DNA of 64,000 bases from Madurella fahalii (lineage: Eukaryota > Ascomycota > Sordariomycetes > Sordariales), in NCBI GenBank assembly GCA_029876055.1, contig CM056878.1, positions 2,046,001-2,110,000 on the forward strand, written 5' to 3'. The position numbers and the translations under genes are program-made. This document shows, piece after piece, positions 48,198-59,858 of the stretch. The first letter of the stretch is position 1, and each line of letters begins with the position of its first letter. The notes beneath the pieces were generated by a model. That model worked only from the letters and a program-made list of their open reading frames with translations. It made no database searches and was not told the origin of the DNA.

Positions 48198-48609
48198 TCC
48201 TGAGGCCTGCTTCCCCAGGTCGACGCCTGCCGCCAAGAGGCACCGGCCGCCTGTGAGGTGACCTCCGCAAACTGCCTCACATACACCTTACGTACCTCGC
48301 TCCTTCCTTTGGCGCCCTCGCCGCACCACACCTGTCTCTCCCCAACCCCACCTTGAAGACTCATTTCTCTACCTCGGAGCCTTAAAAACCGGCCACCTCC
48401 CCCCGCCTCTCGCCTGGGCCGGCCCCCAGTCTTCTCGCCGCTGGTGAGCTGATCTCCCTTCCAGCCTGTCCGAGGCCCTTCCGTTGACGAAATACCAGTA
48501 CTGCTCTGCCCCAAGGCCCGCCCCCCTCGGCCTCCCCTTCCCCAGCCGCGTTGTGGCAGGCCAGTCACTGCTTCCCCCGTCTCGCCGTCTTCGTTCTCCC
48601 GACGGCCTC

Positions 48610-51106
48610 ATGGCTTCCCGGGTCGATGAGAGCGCCGCTGGTGCCGCGCTTCATGTCTGCCCGCAATGCAGCAAGTCCTTCCCTCGCAACTGTGACCTGA
48701 ACAAGCATGCAAAGTCCCACAGCCGCCCATACAAGTGCAAGGTCGCAAACTGCAAGTACGAGACGCTCGGCTGGCCGACGCAGAAGGAGCTAGAACGACA
48801 CGAGAACGACAAGCACTCGGCCTCCCCCCGCACTTTTGCCTGCTGGTATCAGCCATGCCCGTACCGGTCCAAGCGGGAGTCCAACTGCAAGCAACACATG
48901 GAGAAAGCTCACAAATGGGTCTATGTCAGGAGCAAGTCCAAGGGCATCCGCGCCGCAGGACAGCACAGCCCAACGGAGCCCGAGACGCCCACCGAGGAGC
49001 ATCACAATCCCCCCGTCGCCGTCGCCTCGCTTCACCCCCCAGCAGGACCTTCGCCCGGCATGGACTTCATCCTCTTTGACAGCGACCAAGTCGACGCGAT
49101 AGGCGAGGACGATGACACTCTTTATCTCGAGTCCTATCTACCATGGGCCTCGCCCAATACACGAACTCGCAAGAACGAGATGATCATTGAAATGGTCACC
49201 CAGGCTCAGACCTACAGTGACCTCGCCGACAAGACCACCGCTGTTGGCGCTACCGACGTCCTGGTGGATCCGATGCTTTGCGGCCAGGTGCCTTGCGACT
49301 CGCAAAACCATCAGGGCGTCGACGCCCCTGGTCTGTTTGTCAACGACCCCGCGATTAAGGTCGAGTCACCGGTCGTGACGGCGGATGAGATTCTTGCGGC
49401 GGATCTCTTTGTTCCCAGGAAACGGAAACACGGGCTTGTGGAAGTGCCCCCCGGCGATTCCAACTCGAATATTATGCCACCATCCGGCGGCCAACTGTTC
49501 GGGAACCGAAAGTCCAGGCCCGGCCAGGCATCGCAGCAACAGTCCGAACCGAATCCTAATCGGCGAGGCGGGTCCGATGAAGGCAACCGCCCTCCGATGA
49601 AGAAGCCTAGACTGAGTCCCCCTGCGAAGTTCACCGACACGAGCATGCCCGACATCTTTCGCTCTGCTCACCCCAACATCTAGTGAGTTAACCCAGATTC
49701 GCCGCCATCGCGGAGCGCTGCTTGCAATTAGGGCCAGCCGACGTTTGCTGACATCTACAATCGAATAGTGACAGGGACCAAAAGGAGAAGTATTCGCCGT
49801 GCCACACGCTGCACCGAGACATCTCGACATTGGTGTGAGTCGTCGTGTACTGCAGAGTCTTCCGCATCAATGCTAATCCCAGCGCCCTAGTCGGCATCTC
49901 AGCAGGCCAGCACATCGTTTCATGGTCAACGAGCGAATTATCTCCTCGTTTGATATCCAAGACCAAGACTACAGACACCCCAGGGCTGGCCTTTGCCGCT
50001 GGTGCTGGCGCGCCTTCTTCGACCGCTCTACATTCGATGCTCACGTGTCACGTCCTTGCGAAAAAGTCTCCAAAGGAAAGCAAGAAAAGTGGCGTGCTCT
50101 GTACGAGACCTTTACCCCGCTGGTCGACCTGGGCCATCCTGAGTCACATTCAAGCGAATGTAAGGAAAAGTACCAATGGCCAGAGGGGACAACTTCCTTA
50201 GGTGGCTTCCCGGTTTCCGATTGCGATGGCGACTTCCCGGATGTGTGCGGCACGCCGCCGACTTCAGTCCCATCACCGGCGCTCCCGTCCGCGGGCTTTG
50301 CCGCGTCGAATCCGAATGATACCCTTTTCGTGCGTGCCGACGAGCATCGCAAGCTTCAAAAGGAGCACCAGGACCTACGCGAAAGCCACCAACATTTGCA
50401 GCAGATGGCTCAGGTTCTTCTCGCCCCATACCTCCAGCAGGCCATGTGTCGAACCGCCCAGTCGGTCCTCAAGCCGCTAACGGTTGGGACGCCCATGGAC
50501 AGCCACCCAGCCAGCGTCTCAGAGGCTTCGGACCAGGACAACCTCGTCGGGCACATGGACTCGCAATCCACTAACGTTGATGTCCACGCCTTCATGGACG
50601 AAATGGAAAACTTCTCCACGCGTCAATCTCTATTCAGGATGAACTCGGGGTTCAGCATAACCTCCCACACATCTACCATCCACCACGTCCCCAACAGCCC
50701 GCCTCCCTGGCACGCCGAGCCCCTGGACCCTGAGCAAGGCAGTGGCGATCACACTGAAGGCCAAGAGGGCAAGAAACCACTTGCCCATCGCCCTCCGCCA
50801 GCGTCGATTCCCGACTCAGGCTACGGTACCGAGAATAGGCGCCCTAGCGTTGGCGACGTCGTGTATCCCACCAGAGGAGACAAACTTCTCACCCCGCTGC
50901 CTGCATTAGACAAGGGTAATAACGCGATCCGGGACATCGACAACGACGATACCCACGGCGACCCGGCGGCAACACCTATACCTCACCAGAACCAGCATAG
51001 TCAAGCAACCAATTCCTTGTTTGACGACGCCACGTACAATATGTACGATTCGGAACCGGATCATCTCCTACGCACCCACGAGTTTGGTTTCGATTTTTCC
51101 TTGTAG
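48610..51106 (+). CDS. C2H2 zinc-finger protein, probable transcription factor
   Basis: Three exons, 48610..49682, 49769..49834, 49891..51106 (784 aa), with introns of 86 bp (GTGAGT...ATAG) and 56 bp (GTGAGT...CTAG, branch CTAAT). The first ATG (MASRVDES) is used. Zinc fingers are near the N-terminus: CPQCSKSFPRNCDLNKHAKSH (C2H2), a second, CKVANCKYE ... LERHENDKH, and a third, CWYQPCPYRSKRESNCKQH. Basic patches RKRKHG and MKKPR could be nuclear signals. The short middle exon encodes YSPCHTLHRDISTLV, which joins RHLSRPAHRFMVNERIISSF. A Cys-rich CRWCWRAFFDRSTFDAHVS and a coiled coil (EHRKLQKEHQDLRESHQHLQ) follow. The C-terminal 300 residues are disordered. The fungal family has no assigned role that I know. 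Confidence 0.88.
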
Positions 51107-51741
51107 ATGGATTAGCACGGTACGTTTTTTTTATTTCAACTCAACTCAGCTCCCGGTCATTAGACAGGGGTTTCGGGAGTTATATTGTCAGGTCCACGTT
51201 AACTCGGATTGGGTTGGCTTGGGAACGTTTTCTGGATATGGGGTAATGGAACATATATCACTCCCTGGTAGGAGATTTGTGGGGAGGCCCGACGGATTAT
51301 TTATGCGGCCTGGCCTACTGCATTGGATGTTTCTGGTTGGCCGATTGGATGTCGGGTTGGGAGGACGCGACGTCCTATTTTATACATTGGCACCAGCCAC
51401 CCGCAGGCGGTGGATACGATACCATGAAGGAATTGGGTAACGGAATGGATGGATGTATAATATGGATGAATGTGCATGGACGTGTCTTATCTCTTCATCC
51501 GAATCTGAAAAGGAGTGACCAGAGTATAGCATAGTTCGAATCACGTCAAACCGAAGTTGACTTCAGACCGAAATAGAGCTGGCCTTTCAGTTTCGGCACA
51601 CACATTCCCTCTCCGAGATAACCAAATCGTTCCATGAAATGTACTGGGAATATCTACTATGCTTGGCCACCCGTCTTGGCTCCCTTTTTCTCACCTCGAA
51701 CCTTCGGGACTACTTCCACACCCGAATATCCACCATCCACT
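51107..51741. other. intergenic region between convergent genes
   Basis: 3' flanks of the C2H2 gene and the chitin deacetylase gene. No gene seen. Confidence 0.6.
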
Positions 51742-53996
51742 TTAAAGACACTCTCCATACCGCGGTTGACAACCCAGAAGAGCCAGGCATGAAAGGGCGC
51801 TGGAGCTGCACCTCCCCGAGGACGAGCAGCAGCTCCCAAACCGGCTGCCCGTGCACGTCTGCTGCACCTCCGGGCCGCAGCGGCCGTCATCGCTCGTGGC
51901 GAGACCCGTCTGTGTCGGGGCAGCTGAGGTTGATGTTGCTGGAATGAGTGTGGGAGGTTAGCTTCAAGTCTTCCTGCTGAGACTCCGGGTCTGGTAGACG
52001 GGGATACTATTCGTCCACCGGGTAGAAGGGTGCGAAATGGCGATGCCATGGGAGGAGTGAAGCAAGCAGAGAACCCCCCCTTCCCCCCCCCCCCCCCCCA
52101 AAAAAAAAAAAAAGAAAGAAAGAAAGAAAGAAAGAAAGGACGAATACAGGGGGGGGCCAGGGAAAACTTACAAGTAGGAGTGGAAGGTGGACGCGTCGTA
52201 GGACGAGTAGAACGAGTAGTAGAACGAGTAGTAGAACGGGTAGTAGAACGGGTAGTAGAACGAGAAGTAGAACGAGAAGTAGAACGAGAAGTAGAACGAG
52301 AAGTAGAACGAGAAGTAGAACGAGTAGTACGAGTAGTAGTCGTCGTAGGCACCACGCTCGTCTCCGGCGGCTCGACCCCGTCACACGTGCCCCACTCCAC
52401 CTGGCAGCCCTCGTCCAGCGAACAGAACTCTGCTCCCACGCCGCAGTACCCAAAGGCAGAGCAGCATCTCCCCCACCGGGTCCCCTCGCAGGTCACGCCG
52501 TTCCCGCAGGTCCCGTCGGTGCTGGGACCGCTCCCGCCGGTCGGGCCGACGGGGACGGTAGTCCGCGTGGGGACGCTGGTCGCCGTATCCGAAGGACCGG
52601 GAGTGTCCCCTCCTCCCCCCGGTCCGGCGCGGTACCAGTTCGAAGAGGGATCGCCTAGGCACTCGCCTACCGTGACGGCTCGGTAGCCCGAGGAAAACAG
52701 TGAGGTGAGGATGTAGTCGGTCAGGTTGTAGACGATTTGCGGGTGGATGTCGTGCTCGATCTGGAGGAAGCTGTCGGTTTCCGGGTCCGAGTTGTCGATG
52801 GCGTCGTCCCAGATGTCCTTACTGGTTTGGATGCGTGCCGGGCTGTCGTTTAGGTAACCTGCCGTGTCGAGGTTGAAGTATATGACGTGGTAGCCCAGGG
52901 TGGCGAGGATGTTTTGGCAATTTCTTTCGCAGATGGAATAGGGTGGTCTTTTGGAGCAGATCCACGGTGGGTTAACACAGTTCTGATGCTTGGCCCGGTG
53001 GTGTTCGGTTTCTTACCTCATGTACGTCGGGAAGAAACCCAGGATTGAATTGATCGCAATCTCGTTCCAGATAATTTGGTTAGTGAATTGCGTGACTGTT
53101 AGCTGGCTGGCATTCTGGTGAGACCATGTGTGGCTGCCGATTTGATGACCCTCGGCATGCATTCTCTAGATTGCAGTGAGCCCCTCTGTTTGCCATTACC
53201 GTGGCGGAACTCTTACCTTGATAATGTCAGGATAAGGGGTTGAGGGGTCATTGATCATCCCCTTTCCGAGATTTGTTCCTGTGATGAAGAAGGTGGCCTT
53301 TGCTCCGTAACTCTGTCCCTCCGTTAGCTACTGGCGACCCGGACTATATTAGACATGGTCTCAGACTTTTAGCTTGTCAAGTAGATCGTTGGTGTAGATG
53401 TATGGACCATCATCAAACGTGAGGGCAATTTCACCCGCGTTGACGCAGTCGTAGATGCCTCCTCCTCCGTAGGGAATGTCCCCTAGTTGAGGCCGAGCGA
53501 CCCGTGAAGTGTCAGCACCGCTTGGCTTCATGTTCTGTGCGGCGCGTTAGTTAGAAGCTGCAAGCATCTCAAAGCGGTACGTACCGCATCGCAACCGGTG
53601 GCATAGTTCATCTGGCAGTCAGGGGCGGAGCAGTAGTCTATTCCCAATCCACACCATCTATCTGCCAGATTAGCTTGGGCGATGTGCTACATGGAGAGAG
53701 CCAACATACCCTTCAGCGGAGCAACAGTACCCATCGGCGCAGACTCCGACACCCGGACCGCATCGACCGTCCGTATTGTCGTCTTCTTGACGCTTCTGCG
53801 GGTTGTCTCGCCGCTTGGCCGGCGTGACATGTTTTCTAGGAACCGAGTTCTCATGAGACGCTAGCTTCCGTCGCGCCCCCAGTTCGGACAGAAACTTCCT
53901 CCCTCCCAGGATCTTGGGGACGTGTTGACCAGTGTGGCCACCATGGGCGAGCGCCAAGCCTAGAGAGGCGGCGAGGAGTGCAGACGACAACTTCAT
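51742..53996 (-). CDS. chitin deacetylase with three CBM18 chitin-binding modules
   Basis: Seven exons on the minus strand: 53710..53996, 53585..53657, 53367..53534, 53217..53312, 53017..53165, 52172..52947, 51742..51938 (581 aa). The signal peptide is MKLSSALLAASLGLALA. CBM18 module 1 (about 76-119) begins GRCGPGVGVCADGYCCSAEG. The NodB polysaccharide deacetylase domain shows motif 1 TFDDGP (catalytic Asp161, metal Asp162), motif 2 SHTWSH (metal His220, His224) and motif 3 MRPPYS. Module 2 follows (GTCGNGVTCEGTRWGRCC ... GCQVEWGTC), then a Thr/Ser/Arg linker and module 3 (DGRCGPEVQQTC ... CCSSSGRC ... GCQPRYGEC). The enzyme removes acetyl groups from chitin outside the cell, making chitosan. 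The last 233-bp intron carries a poly-C/poly-A/GAAA tract. Reading through that intron would miss module 3. Confidence 0.93.
52073..52140. repeat. poly-C / poly-A / (GAAA)n tract inside the last chitin deacetylase intron
   Basis: C runs broken by two T, then A runs, then about six GAAA units, within intron 51939..52171 on the plus strand. On the gene's strand this reads TTTC, T and G runs. Confidence 0.9.
52195..52340 (-). repeat. 12-nt coding minisatellite, Thr/Ser/Arg linker
   Basis: Near-identical 12-nt units encode repeats of RSTS and RSTT between CBM18 modules 2 and 3 of the chitin deacetylase, about eleven copies. The array keeps frame, so copy-number change would lengthen or shorten only the linker. 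Confidence 0.9.
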
Positions 53997-55851
53997 GATG
54001 GATTAGGGTCTACGGGGTAGTATCATATCCGATGCTTGGGAAATGCTAAAGTCATATACGCGCCCAGGCGCGAAAGGTGTAAACGAAAGAACGGGCCCCG
54101 ACAGCGTGAAGGTCGAAGCGAAAAGGGAGAGAGATTCGAGCAAGATAAATAAAAAAGATGCCAAGAATATCAAGACAAGCTTCTGCTCCCGCAGCGGCAC
54201 CAGGCTTTCAACATACGGGGTAGGGTTGCAGACTAAAGAGCTAGTAGACGGATGGAAGGGTACGTGGACTGTATAAATGAATGGTTGGATACCACCACGG
54301 CGGGAGACGCGGCCACGCCTTGGGGTGGCCTTTCCATATTGCCGTCCGTTTCTGTGGGCGGGGCGGGGGCAGGCATGTCTGATAGTAGGAGCTCTTCGGC
54401 TTGTTGCGTGCTCGTTGGCACCAGGCTTGTCAAATCTATCCCAAGGGGCCAGCCGATCTCGCCATCCCCGTCAGCGAGCTGAAGGGGAAACAAGAGCATA
54501 TCCGGATGTTGGTGGTGCGAGCTGACCAGAAGCTGTTTTCGCTTCGCGCCTCAGCGCAGCCGGCTGCATATGCTGAGTAACGCAAGCCCAATATCAGAAG
54601 GTGCCCAGAGACCGGTTTGTTGATGGTACCCTCACATTGAGCGAGCTTTTCAACGCCCGCACGACAGCGAGTGGCAGGCAAGAGCGGAAGTGGTCAGCCC
54701 GTAAATCTTTCGACCGATAGACACACAAAGGCCGAAAGACCGAGGGGCTGACCAAACGCAATGATCGACCGTAGCAAGCGCTGTGAGCCTGCAACGATCA
54801 GCCGCATGGTTGATGTTCGCTTCCCGGCAGATCTCACAGGCCGGGAATTCTATGTCGAAAGCTTGGTATTCCCGCAGAAGAGGATGACGCGGCAAAATAA
54901 CCCCAAAATTGAGAATCACGACCTTGTATTCCGGCTGAAGTCGAACACGATGGCCGCTGGCCGCGGTGGATCTGCAGAACAGGCGCCTGCGGCGGTTTGC
55001 GGACCGGGACCCGAAGCAGTTTGCGAGAAGCGTTGCCGAGTTGTGGGTTCAAACGGCGAGTGCGACAACGGGTGATGGGGTGGGCGATAAGGTACAGTAC
55101 AGCACATATGGCTAGGTAACTTAGCAGAGTAAGAGGATAACGGAGAACGAGGAAACAATGGTAACATTCGACCGAGTGCGGTTCAGCCCGGGAGTAAGAC
55201 AGCGCGTACCCTGAGACCACATGGCAACTCTAGTGGCCGACTGCAAATTGCTCATACGACCCCCATTGCTGCTGTTACATCCACATTCGTAGCCATGTAA
55301 GGTACGGTCATGTCGGATGTTTCCTGCATGCACCATGCTTTGCGATAATTGCGCTGCGAGTTCCTCGTCTAAGTGCGTAACGATGCATCACCGCCCTGCT
55401 GTGCCAGCCGACGCAACCATTCCTCTGATGCAACAAGGCCGGAAGGGGTGCGACGAGAGCCCGAATAGACACAATAGTCCGTCGTCATTGCGCTGCAATA
55501 TCTTCGGGCACGCTGACAAGCGCAACAATGATCAACAGCATCTGCCGATCAGCCCAGATCCCAACGCTCACTTAGACATCAGGGTAACGTGCCATGCATA
55601 TTCTCCCGCGCCTATCGTTGTCGCACTTGCGGCGTAAAGCAAGAACCTAGTCTCTCCCCGACGGCAGATGGTAGGGCCAGCCCCCGTTGTGCGACCCGAT
55701 CCGTCATGGCCGAGTCCGAACCCGACTGGACGAGAAACCGTGGCCGGAGAGGTGTTGTTCGATCAGGCCCGCCGCTATCGAAACCCCGCGTCGAGCCCAA
55801 GCATTGGCTTAGGGTACCATTCGCCTTCAACATCCGGTCTTTCCTAGGACT
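53997..55851. other. 1.9-kb gene-poor region
   Basis: Promoter side of the chitin deacetylase gene and 3' side of the first DUF5672 gene. Short frames only; nothing recognisable. Confidence 0.55.
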
Positions 55852-56867
55852 TCAACGCGGCTTGCGGCTCACGCCAACCCCGGAGGTGCCGCTTATCTCG
55901 CCCATCCTATTGTCCCCCGGGCAGCGCTGTTTCTCTAACTTCATCTCCATGATCATGCTCAGCTCGGGGCAGTACTCGAGTATACTCTTCCTCCGAGCTT
56001 GATCTCTCCAGACTGCGGCACTGAGCTTCTTGCCGCCATCCGGGACGTGGAACCCCATGGCGCCCTCAAAGTATATGTTCTCTACAGCTAGCGCTTGGTC
56101 GATTCGTGACGCCACATTAGCGCCGGGCAGCAGCAGCGCACGTTTTCCGAACCACTCATCCTCGGGCTCGCTGTCGTTGAACCTGGCTTGGAAGCTAAGC
56201 ACTCTCCGGATCGCCGACACTCGGCGAAGTGAAAGCCCGCCATTTCCCGAGAAGTGATCACCGAGTTGCCTTGGCTCCGGTTAGGCATCTTGGAAAGCCG
56301 TCGAGCATGCCGAGCCGCGGGGGTGACTCACTTTGGTGCCCCTACAAAGTCCCAATCTAACCACTCGTTGAGACTTGATCTCGAGTTGGCGCACATGATG
56401 CTGTCCGACTCGTACTTCAGGATCCACTCGACCCCGGGCATGAACTCGTCGTAGAACCGAATATCCGTCAGCAGACGGTGAACGTGCTCCTTGGAATTTA
56501 TCTCCCAAGGCTCCGGCAACCTCATGAGGTCCAGCTTCCCAATGACCTGCTGGTGCTTTGTGGCGTACGCTCTTTCGACGTTGGCAACGCTCCTATCGGA
56601 GCCGATGAACAGGAAGCGCCAGTCCGGCGGAACTACTGATATCATATACAAGATTTGCGGAACGAGATGCGGCAACGGCCTCGGTTCGATTAGCAGGGCG
56701 ACCTTGGAGGCATTGTATGCGTCACGAGGATCCTTTGAGACGGCCCAGTCAACCTTGATGGTTGGAAGTCTCATCAGCGCCTCGTCAAGCCGGGCCTTGA
56801 ACTTAGCCTGGATTGCTGGTTTGTAATGTGGGAGAAGGGAGGCGAGCCACCATCTGGCGAGGGACAT
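55852..56867 (-). CDS. DUF5672 protein, copy A (glycosyltransferase-like)
   Basis: Two exons on the minus strand, 56332..56867 and 55852..56269 (317 aa), with a 62-bp intron (GTGAGT...CCAAG, branch CTAAC). The start is MSLARWWLASLLPHYK. Conserved blocks are SKVALLIEPRPLPHLVPQIL, MISVVPPDWRFLFIGSD, EWILKYESDSIMCANSRSSL, LDWDFVGAPK, FSGNGGLSLRRVSAIRRVL, and the end FEGAMGFHVPD ... LEYCPEL. The last acidic/aromatic blocks resemble nucleotide-sugar and metal sites of inverting GT families, and DUF5672 proteins are often near glycan genes, but enzymatic function is unproven. It is divergent from and homologous to copy B, whose start is about 1.3 kb to the right. Confidence 0.85.
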
Positions 56868-58164
56868 GAGTACATTGGCATCACCTTGAGGGTTGACGGA
56901 CTCACGTCAAGGCTAGAGAAACGGCCAACAATACCTTGGTCCGCGAGACGGAAAACCCTCTCGGCGACGGAGAAGGCACAATTGCCATCGCGAATCAACT
57001 GCGAAGGGCCTTGCTGGACTGACCGTCTGCACGAGGTTTCCACGGTCGACGGGCTACCATCTAACACTGATGGGTAATCGGACATTCGCGAGGGCGTCCT
57101 CGTAGTGGCAGTTCTTGCATGATGAATTTAGCATCGAAGAGTTGTGTCTCAAGGGCCCGAGGGGACGAGAACGGTCAGGTCCTCTGTTCAGTGGGAAAGT
57201 ACGGAAAGTAAGGAAAGTAAGCACCAACTTCCCAAGGCCCTCGGGGAGTGTGATCGCATACTTCGTAGGTACTTGGCCCTCATAAGCGAGGACGCCATGC
57301 AGGTACTAGCAGTTTCTAGCTGACCAACACCCGGCATGCTAGACTTTACGTAGGTTAGCGCATGCTGGATACTACGCGGCCCAACTCTCTTTCTCGAACA
57401 AGTGGCTGGCTCCCATGGTGAGCCCGTTGCCCGTCTTACCTATCAAAACTGTCGACGGCCCTATGTATTATGTGGTAGTGCACACATTGGGCATAAGAAA
57501 GGGTGTCGACACCCCTGATGGACAATCGAGAGCGCATGGAATACGAAAAGCTTCGCCGTTACATTACCTTGCAACACACCAATAGCACAGGCGCTACATC
57601 CGTATCCGGCTAGGCAGACAGCAAAGCTGCAGATGAGTAGCGAGGTACCAACCAAAGTACCCCTCTCAGCTGAAAACGTATAATCCTCAAAAGAGACACG
57701 CCCCCTTGCTTAGCACTCGCCAACTATGCCTGTACTACTGGGGTTGGCGCGTTGTGCGGGAGAGGGAGCCCCTCACTTATGAGAGTTGGCAGCCTTTGCG
57801 TTGAGCCGGCTGACGTCGACAGCACCATGACTGCCGGTCGAGAAGGCGAATTGACCATGTCCTCCCCCATGTTGGCTGTGCTGGACTGGACCTCATCGGC
57901 TGGAAATCGTGAATTAGTTAGAAGACTTAAATCTGCTGAAGTTTGAGCGTCTCGGCTTCTACTCGGGTCCGTTGACCTTAGGGCCCTTTCACGACGGAGT
58001 CCTCCAAGACCGAAATGGCCGCGTTCGTGAAGCCTTTGAGCAATCCTAGTGGAGGGATGGCCGAGAAAGCAGCCGTCACCCTCATCATCGGCTCGTGGCA
58101 GAAGGGAAAGTTGCTCGCTCAGACCTGTTGGGGACGGACAAGTCGACGAGTACGCCTTCTCTCC
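56868..58164. other. intergenic region between divergent DUF5672 paralogues
   Basis: A shared 1.3-kb promoter region. It has a GGAAAGTA short repeat at about 57191-57220. Frames on both strands are short, and several extend antisense into copy B. No further gene seen. Confidence 0.55.
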
Positions 58165-59312
58165 ATGACGGCGTTGTTCCTGTAAGAAGCACCATGTTCC
58201 GAAACCACCACGTCGGAGCCACCTCCCCGGGTCTCTAACCAAAACATCAGAGTCCTGACCGCCCTCCTCTCCCGGACCACCCGCATCCCCGTCCCATCCG
58301 TCTCCCTCCAGTACCGGACCCAGCTCGCGCTGCAATCCAGCAAGCTCAACGCCTCCAAGCTCGCCCTCCTCATCGAAGACCGGCCGCAGCCGATCCTGGC
58401 GCCTTTGATGCTCCACTTCATATCGGTGGTCCCGCCCGACTGGAAGTTCCGCTTCATGGGCTCGCCGCGCAGCCTGGCCCACATCAACCAGTCGGTCGCC
58501 ATCCGCGAGCAGGTGGCGCGGGGGAAGCTCGACCTGGCGCCCATCCCGGCGAACCTGTCGACGGGCTCGCAGGAGGCCATCAGCGGGTTCCTGACGACGC
58601 TGTGGCTGTACGAGACGCTGCTCGCCCCGGCCGAGTGGCTGCTCGTCTTCCAGACCGACAGCGTGCTGTGCGCCAACAGCCGCCGGAGCCTCAACGACTT
58701 CCTGCAGTACGACTGGGTCGGCGCGCCGTGGGCGCTGAACGCGAGCTTCGGCGGCAACGGCGGCCTGTCGCTGCGCCGCGTCAGCGCCGTCGTCGACGTG
58801 CTGCGCAACCAGGCCCGCAAGCCCGGGAGCGAGCCCGAGGACCTGTGGCTGACGGAGCGCCTGGCCCACCGGCCCGGCGCGCGGCTCGCCAACGGCACCG
58901 TGGGGAGCCAGTTCTCGGGCGAGCAGTACGCGGGCGCGACGGTGGACGTGTACGGGGGGAGGGCCGGAACCGTACTGCTGCCGGTAGCGGTAAGGCGGAG
59001 GAGAAAGGGGGGGCCGAGGACGCGACGTATGTAGAGGGCTTGGATGACTGGCGCCATGGGTTCTATGAGCCCATGGGCTACCACACCGGAGCTGGTGGGT
59101 CGTTTTTGCATAGCAGGATCTTTGGGACGCCCGAGCTGCGGAAGCATCTGTGGGAGTACTGCCCAGAGCTCAAGATGACGTTGAAGATGGACGTGGCCCA
59201 GTACATGCCGGGCGATTGTAACCCGAGATGGAAGCGGGATGAGGAGTGGTTCGAGACGGAGGTGATCGATGGGGAAGAGTATCCTGTTTTGAGGGGGGTT
59301 GTGCCTTGGTGA
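58165..59312 (+). CDS. DUF5672 protein, copy B; frame break near 58950
   Basis: The model 58165..58181, 58251..58947, 58995..59312 gives 343 aa. The first exon is 17 nt (ATGACGGCGTTGTTCCT), with a 69-bp intron whose branch is CTAAC. Conserved blocks match copy A: SKLALLIEDRPQPILAPLML, FISVVPPDWKFRFMGSPRSL, EWLLVFQTDSVLCANSRRSL, YDWVGAPW, FGGNGGLSLRRVSAVVDVL, then YEPMGYHTGAGGSF ... WEYCPELKMTLKMD and CNPRWKRDEEW. The frame shifts around 58948-58994, next to a G6 run. A 47-nt GT...AAG intron restores it, but the intron is near the lower size limit and has no clear branch site; a 1-nt indel in the G run is the alternative. The coding stretch is visibly more GC-rich than copy A. Confidence 0.72.
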
Positions 59313-59858
59313 ATCTAGAGTCTGATCTCTTCCAGGCCGTTTTCTGTTCCAGCCGGGGATAGAGTGTTGTTTTGAACCGCTACCGACCAGGGCCGTGCTT
59401 CTGAAATGGAGATGTTACATGTTTGGTAGAGGAATCTCGAATAGGTTCCGCGCGTGCAGTGGCCTTTGAAATCGGTGCCTGGCTAATGTTAGCAGCCCGC
59501 GCTTGCCGACTGACATCTCTTCCGCCAAGGAGGTTTCCCTGACAGGCTGCCTTCCGTCTTCAACCTACCATGGCCATAGTATAGCTGCCGGATTGTGATG
59601 CGGGCTGACCGAAGCGAGCGATAAATAAGGGTCGTATTATATGCTGTATCTCCGCCGCGATGGGAAATCCATCACCGCAACAACAAAGAGAAAAATAAGG
59701 ATTATAATACAGATGTCCCACGTACCCCCCCCTCTAACCAAACAAAAAAAAAAAAAAACTACGAATACACCTCCCCCAACACCAAGCGTCTCATCCTTCA
59801 CCCATAACACTTCATTGCACATAGCAATCCATCAGTCAAATCAAATCCGTTCATGGCC
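59313..59858. other. intergenic region between convergent genes
   Basis: 3' flanks of copy B and SEC12, with a CCCCCC and A15 stretch around 59724-59759. No gene seen. Confidence 0.6.

Larger units (their letters stand above)
42350..48609. other. 6.3-kb gene-poor region
   Basis: This lies between divergent genes: the GPI protein (minus) and the C2H2 protein (plus). Candidate frames are short and overlap on both strands; none shows a domain. Visible features are a heptamer repeat (43314-43348), a T14 run near 43425-43438 and two TATA-like elements left of the C2H2 gene. It may hold long regulatory regions, non-coding RNA or decayed genes. Confidence 0.5.

Noticed and set aside
57724..58869. 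381-residue frame on the minus strand
   Set aside because: It is antisense to the GC-rich DUF5672 copy B and consists of Arg/Ala/Gln strings, typical of a shadow frame.
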